Assembly (NCBI RefSeq): GCF_003852315.1
Contig: NZ_CP027762.1
Coordinates: 6,367,501 to 6,431,500, forward strand
DNA length: 64,000 bases
From: Pseudomonas sp. LBUM920
Lineage (GTDB): Bacteria > Pseudomonadota > Gammaproteobacteria > Pseudomonadales > Pseudomonadaceae
Direction: 5' to 3'
Part shown: positions 1-8,857 of the stretch, piece by piece
Layout of the letters: the number at the start of each line of letters is the position of its first letter
Numbering within the stretch: position 1 is the first letter of the stretch
Position numbers and translations under genes: made by a program
The notes under the pieces: model-generated
Told to the model about the DNA's origin: nothing
Databases searched by the model: none
What the model saw: only the letters and a program-made list of their open reading frames with translations

Positions 1-299
1 ACCTGCGCGGTCGCCGCAATCTGGCGGGTACGCGGCACGGCAAAGGCCACATCACCACGCTGGGCAAGTTGCTCGATAAACGCTGCGTTGAATCGACCGC
101 CGCCCAACGGAATAATTTCACGGGTTGCGGGGTCGGTCTCCAGGCGTTCGGTCAAACTGCTAACCAGTCCAAATTTCAGGCCGAATAACACCAGCAACGG
201 CGCGATCACGGCCACCAATGCCAGCACCGAACAGGCCGACAGCCAGGCGTCGTTGCGGTAATCCTGCCAGGCCAGGGACGCCACCAGACCGATGCGCAT
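1..299 (-). CDS. tagS: TagS-like ABC transporter permease of the T6SS threonine-phosphorylation module (5' part only)
   Basis: Only the first 99 codons are inside the window; the gene runs off the left edge. The protein begins MRIGLVASLAWQDYRNDAW and then has a hydrophobic stretch at about residues 20-42, a plausible first transmembrane segment. A soluble, probably periplasmic, region follows, as in MacB/FtsX-type permeases. Its ATG overlaps the TGA of tagT (TGATG), so the two are translationally coupled. In P. aeruginosa, TagT and TagS form an inner-membrane ABC complex that works with TagQ and TagR upstream of PpkA to sense contact and start T6SS firing. That role is inferred here from order and family; tagQ and tagR would lie left of the window. 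Confidence 0.8.
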   Translation of the reverse strand, partial: MRIGLVASLAWQDYRNDAWLSACSVLALVAVIAPLLVLFGLKFGLVSSLTERLETDPATREIIPLGGGRFNAAFIEQLAQRGDVAFAVPRTRQIAATAQ

Positions 300-1003
300 C
301 AGCACGCCTCCCCGAGGGTGGCCGTGACGCCGCCGTCGGTGTCACGGCGGCAACTGATGCGCCGCACCTGCAAACCACTGGCGCGGGCCAGCGGCTCGTC
401 ATGGGTGGCGATCACGCAGGCTGCGCGATGTTCGCGGGCCTGGGCCAGCAGCGCCTGCATCACGCGTTCGGCGTTCAGCGGGTCAAGCGACGCCGTCGGC
501 TCATCCGCCAGCACCAGTTGCGGCGCGTGGGCCAGTGCACGGGCGCAGCTCACGCGTTGGCGTTGGCCCACCGACAGCGCAGTCGGTTTTTTGCCCAACT
601 GATCGCTGATCTCCAACTGTTCGGCCAGACGCGCGACGCTGCCGTCGTCCTTGAGCCCCAGCAGTTGGCGGGACAAGGCGATATTGCTGCGCACATCGAG
701 AAAGCCCAGCAGGCCGCCGGTTTGCAGCACGTAGCCCAAGTGCGTGCTGCGCAACGCGGCCAACGTCGACTGCTGATCGGCACGCCACAGAGCGCCGACA
801 TCGACCTGATCAAATTCAAACCTGCCAACCTGATCCGGCGCCAACACCAGCGCCAGCAGATCGAGCAAGGTGCTTTTGCCACAGCCGCTCGGCCCGACGA
901 TTGCCAACTGCTCACCCGCGCGCAGCGCCAGCGCCGGAATCACCAGGCTGTAGCGCTGGCTGCCAACGCCGCGGCTTTTGTGCACTGCGCTCAAGTTCAG
1001 CAT
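299..1003 (-). CDS. tagT: TagT-like ABC transporter ATP-binding protein
   Basis: ATPase subunit of the TagS/TagT complex, 234 aa from the ATG that overlaps the ppkA stop (TGATG). A GTG one codon upstream is an alternative start. Walker A is GPSGCGKST at residues 37-45. The signature motif is LSVGQ at 143-147, slightly divergent from LSGGQ. Walker B is LVLADEP at about 163-169 and the switch histidine is about H201. The length fits a LolD/MacB-type ATPase. It lies directly after ppkA and before tagS, the order of the P. aeruginosa H1 cluster read in reverse. The probable role is signalling upstream of PpkA rather than solute import; this is inferred from family and context. Confidence 0.88.
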   Translation of the reverse strand: MLNLSAVHKSRGVGSQRYSLVIPALALRAGEQLAIVGPSGCGKSTLLDLLALVLAPDQVGRFEFDQVDVGALWRADQQSTLAALRSTHLGYVLQTGGLLGFLDVRSNIALSRQLLGLKDDGSVARLAEQLEISDQLGKKPTALSVGQRQRVSCARALAHAPQLVLADEPTASLDPLNAERVMQALLAQAREHRAACVIATHDEPLARASGLQVRRISCRRDTDGGVTATLGEAC

Positions 1004-3990
1004 CACGGCAGCGTCGACAAGGGCACGCGGTACAACGCATCGCCCGGCTCGGCATCGCCGAAACGGACCCAGTTGGCCACATCATTGTGAAAGGTTTCGT
1101 AGAGGCGGATTTTCGAATCCAGCTCGTCGATAAAGTCTTCCTGCTCGGCCACGCTCAACGACAACCACAAGTCCTGGGTCATGTTCAGCGACTTGCTGCG
1201 GTACGGCAGGCCTTCCAGGTATTCGCCGAGGATGCCGCCTTCGGCCAGGTTGCCGCCCTTGCGCAGGGCCTGCGGGTCGCGGCTCATGTAGGCCGAGGCG
1301 CTGGCGATTTCCTGGAAAAAATCCTTGGGCGAGGTCTGGGTCTTGCGCGCCGCATCGACGATCAGTTTCAGCGACTGCTGCAGGTCGTTGAGCTGCAATT
1401 TGGTCAGCATCACGCACACCTGGAACGCCGGCAGCGCCGGGTTGGTCAGGTCGCGGTCGGCGGTCCAGGCGCTGACCAGTTGCGGCGCCTGGCTCGCGGT
1501 TTTGCGGCCGAGGAAATCCATGTGCATGGCGTAGCCGACGGCCGCGGACTTGTCGGCCAAGGTCGGCGCGGCACTCAGCAGCGGCACCGGCTGCGGCGTG
1601 TTGCTGCGCACCTGGTGCACGAGGTTGGCGAACACACTGCCGATCTCATCGACACGCTCACCCAGCTTGCGCACATCCCCCCCTGGCACCGGCGTGTAGA
1701 GGTCGCCGATCTGCGGGTTGGCGTCAGCGGTGAGCACGCGGTACTGGGTTTCGGCACCGGCATGGGTTTTCTTGCCGGCGTCGGTGCGCAGGTGCAGGGC
1801 GTAGATCTTGATTTGCTTGCCCAGCGCGGCCTGGCGCACCTCGGCTTCGTTCATCTGGGTGGCGGCAAACGGGTCGTTCTTGCGCAGTGCGCCGGCGTCG
1901 GTGACCAGCAGGATGATGCGCCCACCGTAGCCGGACCAGTCCATGCCATCCACGGCCTGCATCACCCCGGCAAACGCGTCTTCGTTGAACGAGTGGCTGG
2001 ACACGGTAGAGGCTTTGACCTGCCGCGCCATGTCGAGGAAGCGCTCTGGGTCGCGGCCCTGGTCGAGGCTGATCAGCGTCTTGGCGACGTACTCAAGCCC
2101 AGGGGTTTTCTTGATGCTGTTGCGAAAACCCACCAGGCCGAAGCTGACGCTGTCCAGCTCACCACGCTCGGCGATGCGGGTTTGCAGCTCGTGCACCACG
2201 TCGCGGACCTGGTCGATGTAAGGCTGCATCGACACCGTGGTGTCCACCACCAGCACCACGGCGGTGCGGAAGGCGTCGGCGTTGGTGTTGATCGCTCGGG
2301 CGGCCGGCTTGGCAGCCGCGCTGCTGCCGGGGTCGATAGAGGCCACATTGAGCAACTGCACCGGCTGGCCGTTTTCGTCGAAGCTCTCTTTGGAGTCGAA
2401 AATCGGCAGCAGGTAGAACTGGTCCTGCGGCACCGCACTGGCCGTCGGCTCCAGCGCCAACACCTGTTGATTGTCTTCGCTGTTCTTCTGCGCCTTGGCC
2501 AGAACGCCTTTGGCGGCCGCAGGATCGGCCAGCAGTTTTTCCACTTCGCTGGATTGGCGCAGGAACATCACTGGCGCCCGGCCAGAGCGCTCGGTGAATT
2601 TGAGCACCAGGCTTTGTTTCCAGTCGCTGACCTGGGCGGCCGGCAACCAGCCGTCGCTGCGCCCATCGGTGGCGGCACCGACACGCAGCCACGGGCTGCC
2701 ATCGACGTCTTTGCGCTGGTAAACGTAGAGCACGGAAAACGCCGGCAGCCCCTCGTCGGAGGCGCCGCCGGCATCGTGGGACAGCTTGGCGCCCGGCTTG
2801 CTCAGCACACGCTGGAACAGGGTCTTCTTGCCCGCCATCAGCAAGGGACGCTGACCGCCGTCCGCATCGGCCACAACCGTTTTTGCTTCAGGAGGCGCGG
2901 GCGTTTTCGGCACCACCGCAGCGGGCGGCGCCGCGGGTGTATCGCCGCGGCTCAACCACCAGTAGCTCGCGCCACCGATGGCAAGGGCGACAGCCACGGC
3001 GACTGCAGCCAAGGCCAATACCGGCCCGCGACGCTGCTCGGACACATTGCTGTGTTGGGTCGGCGTCACCACCGGTTGGCGCACTGGCTGCGGCTGGGGT
3101 TTGTCGGTCGGAATGTCGATAGACACCGGCGTCATGCCCGCCAGGTCGAAGCTCAGCGGAATCGGCAGCGGCCGCACCAGCGTGGCTTCCGGCGAGTCCG
3201 CCGGCAGTTGGTCCAGCGCGCGCAGCAACGCCGCCGCGTCGGGGAAACGCTCCGCCGGGTCCTTGGCCAACAGCTTGCGCAGCACCTCCTGATAACGGCC
3301 GTGGTGCACCGGCAGTTCCGGCAGCGGTTCGGTCAGGTGCGCCAGCGCCGTGGACAGTGCATCGGTGCCGGTGTAAGGCAACTCGCCGACGAGGATTTCA
3401 TAGAGCACCACGCCGAGTGCGTAGAGGTCAGCGCGGCCATCAATCTCCTGGCCCCGCGCCTGCTCCGGGCTCATGTAGCTCGGCGTGCCCACGGCAAACC
3501 CGGCTTGAGTGAACTGGGTACGGTCATCCAGAGACTTGGCGATGCCGAAGTCCGACAGCACGGCGGTGCCGTCAGCGCGGAACAGAATGTTCGCCGGCTT
3601 GACGTCACGGTGGACCAGGCCCTGGGCATGCGCATAGCCCAGCGCCGAGGCGATCTGGCGGATCAACGTCACGCCCTGCTCCGGTGTCAGGCCGGCGGCA
3701 ATGCGCTCTTTGAGCGTGCCGTTGGGCAGGTATTCCATGGCCATGTAATACAGCTCACCGACGTTGCCGATGTCATGGATGGTCACCGTGTGCGGGTGCG
3801 ACAGGCGCGCCAGGGTCTTGCCCTCGCGCAGGAAACGCTCGCAAAAACTCGGGTCCGCCGCCAGCGCCGCCGCCATCACTTTTAACGCCACCTTGCGCTC
3901 CAGCGAACGCTGGGTCGCCAGGTACACGCTGGCCATGGCGCCTTCGCCGATCTCGCCTTCGATGTCATAACCCGGAATCACGATGTTCAT
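1003..3990 (-). CDS. ppkA: PpkA, membrane Ser/Thr protein kinase with C-terminal VWA domain, T6SS activator
   Basis: 995 aa. The N-terminal kinase domain (about 8-265) has a glycine loop GEGAMAS at 15-21, Lys37, the catalytic loop HRDVKPAN at 127-134 and DFG at 147-149. A single transmembrane helix at about 324-346 follows a Pro/Gln-rich linker. The periplasmic part carries an SH3-like region and, from about 576, a von Willebrand A domain with an intact metal site DTTVS at 583-587. In the H1-T6SS, PpkA dimerises and phosphorylates Fha to recruit ClpV and trigger firing. The ATG overlaps the TGA of pppA by four bases (ATGA), so kinase and phosphatase are co-translated. A very long open frame on the opposite strand here is a GC-bias shadow. 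Confidence 0.95.
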   Translation of the reverse strand: MNIVIPGYDIEGEIGEGAMASVYLATQRSLERKVALKVMAAALAADPSFCERFLREGKTLARLSHPHTVTIHDIGNVGELYYMAMEYLPNGTLKERIAAGLTPEQGVTLIRQIASALGYAHAQGLVHRDVKPANILFRADGTAVLSDFGIAKSLDDRTQFTQAGFAVGTPSYMSPEQARGQEIDGRADLYALGVVLYEILVGELPYTGTDALSTALAHLTEPLPELPVHHGRYQEVLRKLLAKDPAERFPDAAALLRALDQLPADSPEATLVRPLPIPLSFDLAGMTPVSIDIPTDKPQPQPVRQPVVTPTQHSNVSEQRRGPVLALAAVAVAVALAIGGASYWWLSRGDTPAAPPAAVVPKTPAPPEAKTVVADADGGQRPLLMAGKKTLFQRVLSKPGAKLSHDAGGASDEGLPAFSVLYVYQRKDVDGSPWLRVGAATDGRSDGWLPAAQVSDWKQSLVLKFTERSGRAPVMFLRQSSEVEKLLADPAAAKGVLAKAQKNSEDNQQVLALEPTASAVPQDQFYLLPIFDSKESFDENGQPVQLLNVASIDPGSSAAAKPAARAINTNADAFRTAVVLVVDTTVSMQPYIDQVRDVVHELQTRIAERGELDSVSFGLVGFRNSIKKTPGLEYVAKTLISLDQGRDPERFLDMARQVKASTVSSHSFNEDAFAGVMQAVDGMDWSGYGGRIILLVTDAGALRKNDPFAATQMNEAEVRQAALGKQIKIYALHLRTDAGKKTHAGAETQYRVLTADANPQIGDLYTPVPGGDVRKLGERVDEIGSVFANLVHQVRSNTPQPVPLLSAAPTLADKSAAVGYAMHMDFLGRKTASQAPQLVSAWTADRDLTNPALPAFQVCVMLTKLQLNDLQQSLKLIVDAARKTQTSPKDFFQEIASASAYMSRDPQALRKGGNLAEGGILGEYLEGLPYRSKSLNMTQDLWLSLSVAEQEDFIDELDSKIRLYETFHNDVANWVRFGDAEPGDALYRVPLSTLP

Positions 3991-4706
3991 GGCGAAACCT
4001 TCACGACAATGGCGGTGATGTTGTCCGGCGCGCCCCGGTTGAGGCCCAGGTGCACCAGGCTGCGCACGATTTCATCCGGCGCGTCGTGGCCCAGCACTTC
4101 GCGGATTTCATGATCCTCGACGGTCTTGTTCAGGCCGTCGCTGCACAGCAGGTAGCTGTCACCGGGAGCGATCAGCAGGTCGACCACCGCCACCTCCAAC
4201 TGCGCCTCCACGCCAATCGCGCGGGTGACGATATTGGCGCGAGGGTGCACACGGGCATCGGCTTCACTGAGCAAGCCGCTGTCTTGCAGGTCCTGCACGT
4301 AGCTGTGGTCGCGGGAAATGCCTTCCAACACGCCGTCGCGCAGGCGGTACAGGCGGCTGTCGCCGGCCCACAAACACACACCACGCAAGCCGCGTGCGGC
4401 CAGGACCACCACGGTGCTGCCCATCATGGTCACGCCACGGTTGGCGGTTTCTTCGCGCACGGTTGCGTTGATGCGGATCAGGTCATTGCGCAGGGCCGCC
4501 GAATATTCGTCGAGGGAACGCCCCACCGGCACAGCGCGCAGGCTGTCGACGATCAGGCTACTGACGTAGTCGCCCGCCGCATGCCCGCCCATCCCGTCGG
4601 CCACCACCCACAGACGGTTTTCCGGCAAGTCCAGGCAGGCGTCTTCATTGACCTGACGGACCATGCCCACATGGCTTTTGCTCGCGGATTTGAACGTCGC
4701 CCCCAT
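3987..4706 (-). CDS. pppA: PppA, PP2C-type Ser/Thr phosphatase of the T6SS
   Basis: 239 aa, a single PP2C domain. Metal-binding motifs are visible: ED at residues 21-22, DGMGG at 37-41, and SDGLNKTVED plus a terminal GAPDNITAI in the C-terminal half. It dephosphorylates Fha and so opposes PpkA, resetting the apparatus for the next firing. Its start codon directly follows the tagF stop (TAG then ATG) and its stop overlaps the ppkA start. The order tagF-pppA-ppkA matches the H1 cluster. Confidence 0.95.
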   Translation of the reverse strand: MGATFKSASKSHVGMVRQVNEDACLDLPENRLWVVADGMGGHAAGDYVSSLIVDSLRAVPVGRSLDEYSAALRNDLIRINATVREETANRGVTMMGSTVVVLAARGLRGVCLWAGDSRLYRLRDGVLEGISRDHSYVQDLQDSGLLSEADARVHPRANIVTRAIGVEAQLEVAVVDLLIAPGDSYLLCSDGLNKTVEDHEIREVLGHDAPDEIVRSLVHLGLNRGAPDNITAIVVKVSP

Positions 4707-5360
4707 CTACACCACACCTTCTTGTCCGAGCAAAAACTGCGCAAAATCGCCGGCGGCAGGCAAACCCTGACACCGCAATAAACCTGGGGAAATCACCTGC
4801 GAGCCACGCCCCCACCACAGGCTCGCGCCCTCGCAGGCCTGTTCGGCGAGCGCGGTCATGCGGCTGTGGGGCACGGTGGCGGCAACGCGTTGCAGCCCGG
4901 CAAAGCGGCTGTCCACGGCGCGTTGCTCACTGGCCGGGATGCCGAGTTTGTCGACGCCATCGTTGAAGCCTTCAAAGGTCGCGCCGGCATCCAGTGTGCT
5001 GAGCAGCAGCTCTTCGGCCTGCTCAAACCAGGTGTCCGGCCCGCCCACCAGCGATGCGGGGTTGGTGTCGTGATCGAGCAACGCCACCACCGCCAACGGA
5101 AAATACCGGCCGACACGGTCAATGCTGGGCATGACCACACCCGCCGCAGCGTCCGGCCCGCACACACCCGGCGCCAGCACAAAGCGCCACAACGGGCTGA
5201 CGAGGTACACATTGAGCCAGTCGCCACCCAGGCTGTTCTGGCTGGCGAGCAAACCTGCCGCCAGCCAGCTGTCCCAAGGGCCGATAAAACTCTGGGGCAA
5301 GGCGCGGCTGACAAAGTCACCGCGGCTGGCCAACTTGCCGTAGAAACCCAGCGTCGTCAT
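4707..5360 (-). CDS. tagF: TagF, T6SS post-translational repressor
   Basis: 217 aa from the ATG at 5360, which overlaps the tssM stop by four bases. The open frame runs further upstream but that part is inside tssM and is not needed. The N-terminus MTTLGFYGKLASRGDFVSR and the internal VMPSIDRVGRYFPL are typical of the TagF/DUF2094 family. In P. aeruginosa TagF holds the system off independently of PpkA-Fha signalling by binding Fha. It stands alone here, not fused to pppA as in some bacteria. Confidence 0.93.
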   Translation of the reverse strand: MTTLGFYGKLASRGDFVSRALPQSFIGPWDSWLAAGLLASQNSLGGDWLNVYLVSPLWRFVLAPGVCGPDAAAGVVMPSIDRVGRYFPLAVVALLDHDTNPASLVGGPDTWFEQAEELLLSTLDAGATFEGFNDGVDKLGIPASEQRAVDSRFAGLQRVAATVPHSRMTALAEQACEGASLWWGRGSQVISPGLLRCQGLPAAGDFAQFLLGQEGVV

Positions 5361-8300
5361 AACCGCTCCGGCAGGCTGAAGCCACTGAGTACGCGGCTCT
5401 TGAACGGGTTGAAGGCGCTGTTGGCGCGCAACTCGTAGGCGATGCTCGCGCCGTCGACCCGCAGGCGCAGGTTGAAACGGTCCGGCGAATTGCCGGCGGT
5501 GAGGTCCGACTGTTCCAGCAAGCGGAACCAGGCCCACGGGCCGTCCAGGGTGACGCCCGAACGGCCGCTGGCCGATGGCGGCATGATCGAAATACGCACC
5601 ACGCCGATGCTGCCGGGGTTCGGCCATTGCATGGCGACCGGGCGGCTTGGGCCGTGATCGTAGCTCAATTGCTGGCCGTCCAGATCAAGCAGGAACTGGG
5701 TGATGGTCGGGTCCATCGACACCGGTTTGAGTTCGAAACGCACAATGGGCTGCGTACCACCGGCGCGGAAAAACGCATCACGGATCGCTGCCGCACGCTG
5801 GAACGTCTGCAACACGCCTGGCGCAATCCCGAGCTTCTGCGCGGCGCCCGGTTGCCAGCGCCAGGTCTGCGCGGAGGTGTCCACGTAAGGCTGCAGGTAC
5901 TTGCGGAAATAGTTGTCCATCACCCCGCCCACCCCGAAGAACTGACCGAAGTCATCCAGCGTGGCGTCGCGAGCGCTGCCCGGCGACATCGGATAACGCC
6001 CGGCCAGCGACTGGCGGTAGACGTTGACCACTTCGCTGACCCACGCCGCGTTCAGTTGGTTACGCACGCCGCCCATCATGCTGTTGGTGGTGGAATTGAC
6101 CACCGACTTGACCATGCCCTGTACCAGCGGCGGCTGGCGTTCGGCATTCAGGCTGACCCGCGTGGCCGCAGCCGCCGCCTGGTTCTTGGCCTCGCCAAGC
6201 AAGGCGTCGCCACTGGCGCCGACCATGGCACTGACCTGCACGTACAGCGCGTTCATGTCTGCGAGCAGGCCATCGATGGCAGCCGGTTCGCCTTCATTCT
6301 TGCTGACGATGCTGTTGAGTTCGGCGAAGTGCGCGGTGACCGGGTCATCCGCAGCAGCCGGCGCGTTGGCGGTCGGTTGTTCCTGGCCGAGCAGGCTGCC
6401 GAGGCGCTCCTTGAGTTTGTCGACGCCGCCTTCCACCGGCACGCCTTTAGCGGCCAATTGGCGCTCTTCGGCTTGCAGATCGGTTTCCTTGGACACGGCC
6501 ACCAGCAGTTTTTTCAGCGGCGAGGTCGGGCCGGAAATCACCCGCAGTACATCGGCCGCCTGGGCCACGCTGGTGATCGGCACAAAGTCGATGTCGGCGA
6601 GCAAGGCGTCCCATTGGCGCTGGTAGTCCTGGAAGTACAAGCGGCGCACGTCCGCAGCGAGGCTGACCACGTTCTGCTGGTCGGCCTGTTCACGGCCCAG
6701 CACCCATTGCTCTTCGGCGAGGGTGCCGGTCTGGTTCAGGCTGCTCAGCAAGAACGCCTGGCGATACCCCTTGGCGGTGAAGAACCCACTCAGCGGCTCA
6801 CCCAGCGGCTTGCCACTTTTGCGGCTGAACACCAGCGCAGCATCGCGGCCAGCGGCTTCGTTGATGCGAAAGTCCGGGATGCCGTCGGGCAGCTTCTGGC
6901 GCTTGACCCGGTCATAGACGCGCTGGGCCACCGGCAGTTGTTGCAGCTGACGACGCAGGTCGTCGATCAGCCGTGGGTCCAGGCGCGCGTTTGGCGGGTG
7001 GCGCTCGAACAACGCCTGCAAGTGCCCGGTCAGCGCCTGACGCTGATCGGCCGGCAGGTCGCGCGGCAGGTTGCGGTCCCAATCGAGAGCGATCCAGGCC
7101 TTGATGAAGTCCGGGTCGTAGTGCTCGGCGTCGGCGAGCATCAGGTAGGCCTTGAGGCCTTCGTACAGGAAATCGGAATTGCCGCCACCGTGCAGTTGCT
7201 CTTCGATGCGCGTCACCAGGCGAGGCGCAAACACGGCGATCAACAGCTTGCGGTAAACGCTGGCGGATTCGGCTTCAAGCATGTCGCCCTGGTACAGGCC
7301 CAGCCCTTCGGACCAGCTTGGCGAATCACCCGCGAGGCTCTTCACCGCATTGAGCAACGGCAGCACGGCGAGCACTTCGCGTTGCGCCGGGCTGAGGTTC
7401 TGTACGGCCTGGCCCAACGGCGCGACCTTCTGATCCACCTGGGCGATATACGCCTGGTTGGCGCGATAACTCACCCACCACAAACCACTGACCACCACCA
7501 CCAAAGCGACGGTGGCTGCCAGCACGCCGCGTGCGATCCACTTGCGCCGACGCTCGACCTTGGGGTTCACGCCCACCAGGCCGCGCTCGGCGAAGGCCAC
7601 GGCGGTGAAGAGTTTTTCGATGAAGTAACTGCGCCCGGTGCCGCTCTGGCGCGCCAGGTGCTGGCGGTCCAGGTTCATGCTTTGGGCCATGGCACCGATC
7701 AGGCGATCAATCGGGCTGCCTTCCTGGGTGCCGCTGGTGAAGTACACGCCGCGCAGCAGTACGCGCTCTTCAAAGGCATTGGGTTTGAACACGCCTTCGA
7801 GAAAGCTTTGCAGGCAATCTTTCAACGCGCCGAACTGCTGCGGGAAGCCGTAGATCAAGTCGCGCCGCGCCGGGTCGCGCTCCTGTTGCAGGCGCTCCAC
7901 CAACCGTTCGTTGAGGCGCTGCTCAAGGCCGGCGAACTCGCTTTGCAGCGTCGCCAATGGGCTGTCGCTGTGCTTGCCGTCATCGAGCGTAAAGGTCATG
8001 CCCCACACCTGAGCGCGTTCTTCCTTGCTCAGGTTGTCAAAGAACTCCATGAAGCCCGGCACCAGGTCGAGCTTGGTCAGCATCAGGTAAATCGGGAAAC
8101 GCACGCCCAACTGGGTGTACAGCTCCTGAATACGCAAGCGAATCGCCGCCGCATGGGCGGCCCGTTCGGCGTCTGTGCCAAGCAGCAAATCCGAGAGGCT
8201 GATGGCGATAAACGCACCATCAATCGGGCGGCGCGAGCGCTGCTTTTTCAGCAGGTCGAGAAAGCCCAGCCACGCCGCCTTGTCCACCGTCGAGTTGCTG

Positions 8301-8857
8301 TCCTGGGTGGTGTAGCGGCCCGCGGTGTCGAGCAAAACGGCTTGGTCGGTAAACCACCAATCGCAGTTGCGCGTGCCACCGACGCCCCGCACCGCACCCG
8401 CGCCCAATTGCGCAGCCAGTGGAAAATGCAGACCGGAATTGACCAGCGCCGTGGTCTTGCCCGACCCCGGTGGGCCGATGATCACGTACCACGGCAGCTC
8501 GTAGAGGTTGCGGCGTTCATCGCCACCGAGCTTGGCCTTTTTCAGCAGCGCCAGGGCCTCGTCCATGCGCTGGCGCAGCGTAGTGAGTTCTTCGGCGGTG
8601 GCGACACTGTTGGGGTCGACCGGGGTTTCCGCGGCCAGGCTGCGCATCACTTCGGCGGCCTGGCGGCGGGCCTGGATAATGCGGAACACGCGATACGCGA
8701 TCCACACCGCAAACACCAGAATGATCAGCGCCCAGCGCCGCCCTTCCGGCACCAGCACATCGAGCAGCGGCCCCACAAACCAGATGATCAGGCTCAGGGC
8801 GATCAGGCCCAGCACGGGAATCACCCAGCGAATCATGAAACTGAAAAACGCCTTCAC
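5357..8857 (-). CDS. tssM: TssM (IcmF), inner-membrane component of the T6SS envelope complex
   Basis: 1166 aa. Two N-terminal transmembrane helices lie at about 10-28 and 42-60. A cytoplasmic domain follows with an intact Walker A, GPPGSGKTT, at 128-136, and a third helix near residue 440 leads into a large periplasmic domain ending in the conserved C-terminal beta domain. TssM forms the trans-envelope core with TssL and TssJ. Length is normal for the H1 type, which keeps the nucleotide-binding motif that some TssM proteins lack. It is coupled on both sides: its ATG lies inside the end of tssL, and its stop overlaps the tagF start. Confidence 0.96.
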   Translation of the reverse strand: MKAFFSFMIRWVIPVLGLIALSLIIWFVGPLLDVLVPEGRRWALIILVFAVWIAYRVFRIIQARRQAAEVMRSLAAETPVDPNSVATAEELTTLRQRMDEALALLKKAKLGGDERRNLYELPWYVIIGPPGSGKTTALVNSGLHFPLAAQLGAGAVRGVGGTRNCDWWFTDQAVLLDTAGRYTTQDSNSTVDKAAWLGFLDLLKKQRSRRPIDGAFIAISLSDLLLGTDAERAAHAAAIRLRIQELYTQLGVRFPIYLMLTKLDLVPGFMEFFDNLSKEERAQVWGMTFTLDDGKHSDSPLATLQSEFAGLEQRLNERLVERLQQERDPARRDLIYGFPQQFGALKDCLQSFLEGVFKPNAFEERVLLRGVYFTSGTQEGSPIDRLIGAMAQSMNLDRQHLARQSGTGRSYFIEKLFTAVAFAERGLVGVNPKVERRRKWIARGVLAATVALVVVVSGLWWVSYRANQAYIAQVDQKVAPLGQAVQNLSPAQREVLAVLPLLNAVKSLAGDSPSWSEGLGLYQGDMLEAESASVYRKLLIAVFAPRLVTRIEEQLHGGGNSDFLYEGLKAYLMLADAEHYDPDFIKAWIALDWDRNLPRDLPADQRQALTGHLQALFERHPPNARLDPRLIDDLRRQLQQLPVAQRVYDRVKRQKLPDGIPDFRINEAAGRDAALVFSRKSGKPLGEPLSGFFTAKGYRQAFLLSSLNQTGTLAEEQWVLGREQADQQNVVSLAADVRRLYFQDYQRQWDALLADIDFVPITSVAQAADVLRVISGPTSPLKKLLVAVSKETDLQAEERQLAAKGVPVEGGVDKLKERLGSLLGQEQPTANAPAAADDPVTAHFAELNSIVSKNEGEPAAIDGLLADMNALYVQVSAMVGASGDALLGEAKNQAAAAATRVSLNAERQPPLVQGMVKSVVNSTTNSMMGGVRNQLNAAWVSEVVNVYRQSLAGRYPMSPGSARDATLDDFGQFFGVGGVMDNYFRKYLQPYVDTSAQTWRWQPGAAQKLGIAPGVLQTFQRAAAIRDAFFRAGGTQPIVRFELKPVSMDPTITQFLLDLDGQQLSYDHGPSRPVAMQWPNPGSIGVVRISIMPPSASGRSGVTLDGPWAWFRLLEQSDLTAGNSPDRFNLRLRVDGASIAYELRANSAFNPFKSRVLSGFSLPERL

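Noticed and set aside
901..3885. 994-codon open frame on the plus strand opposite ppkA
   Set aside because: It mirrors ppkA in a GC-rich genome, is rich in Arg/His/Gln/Ala without any domain, and has no independent ribosome site.
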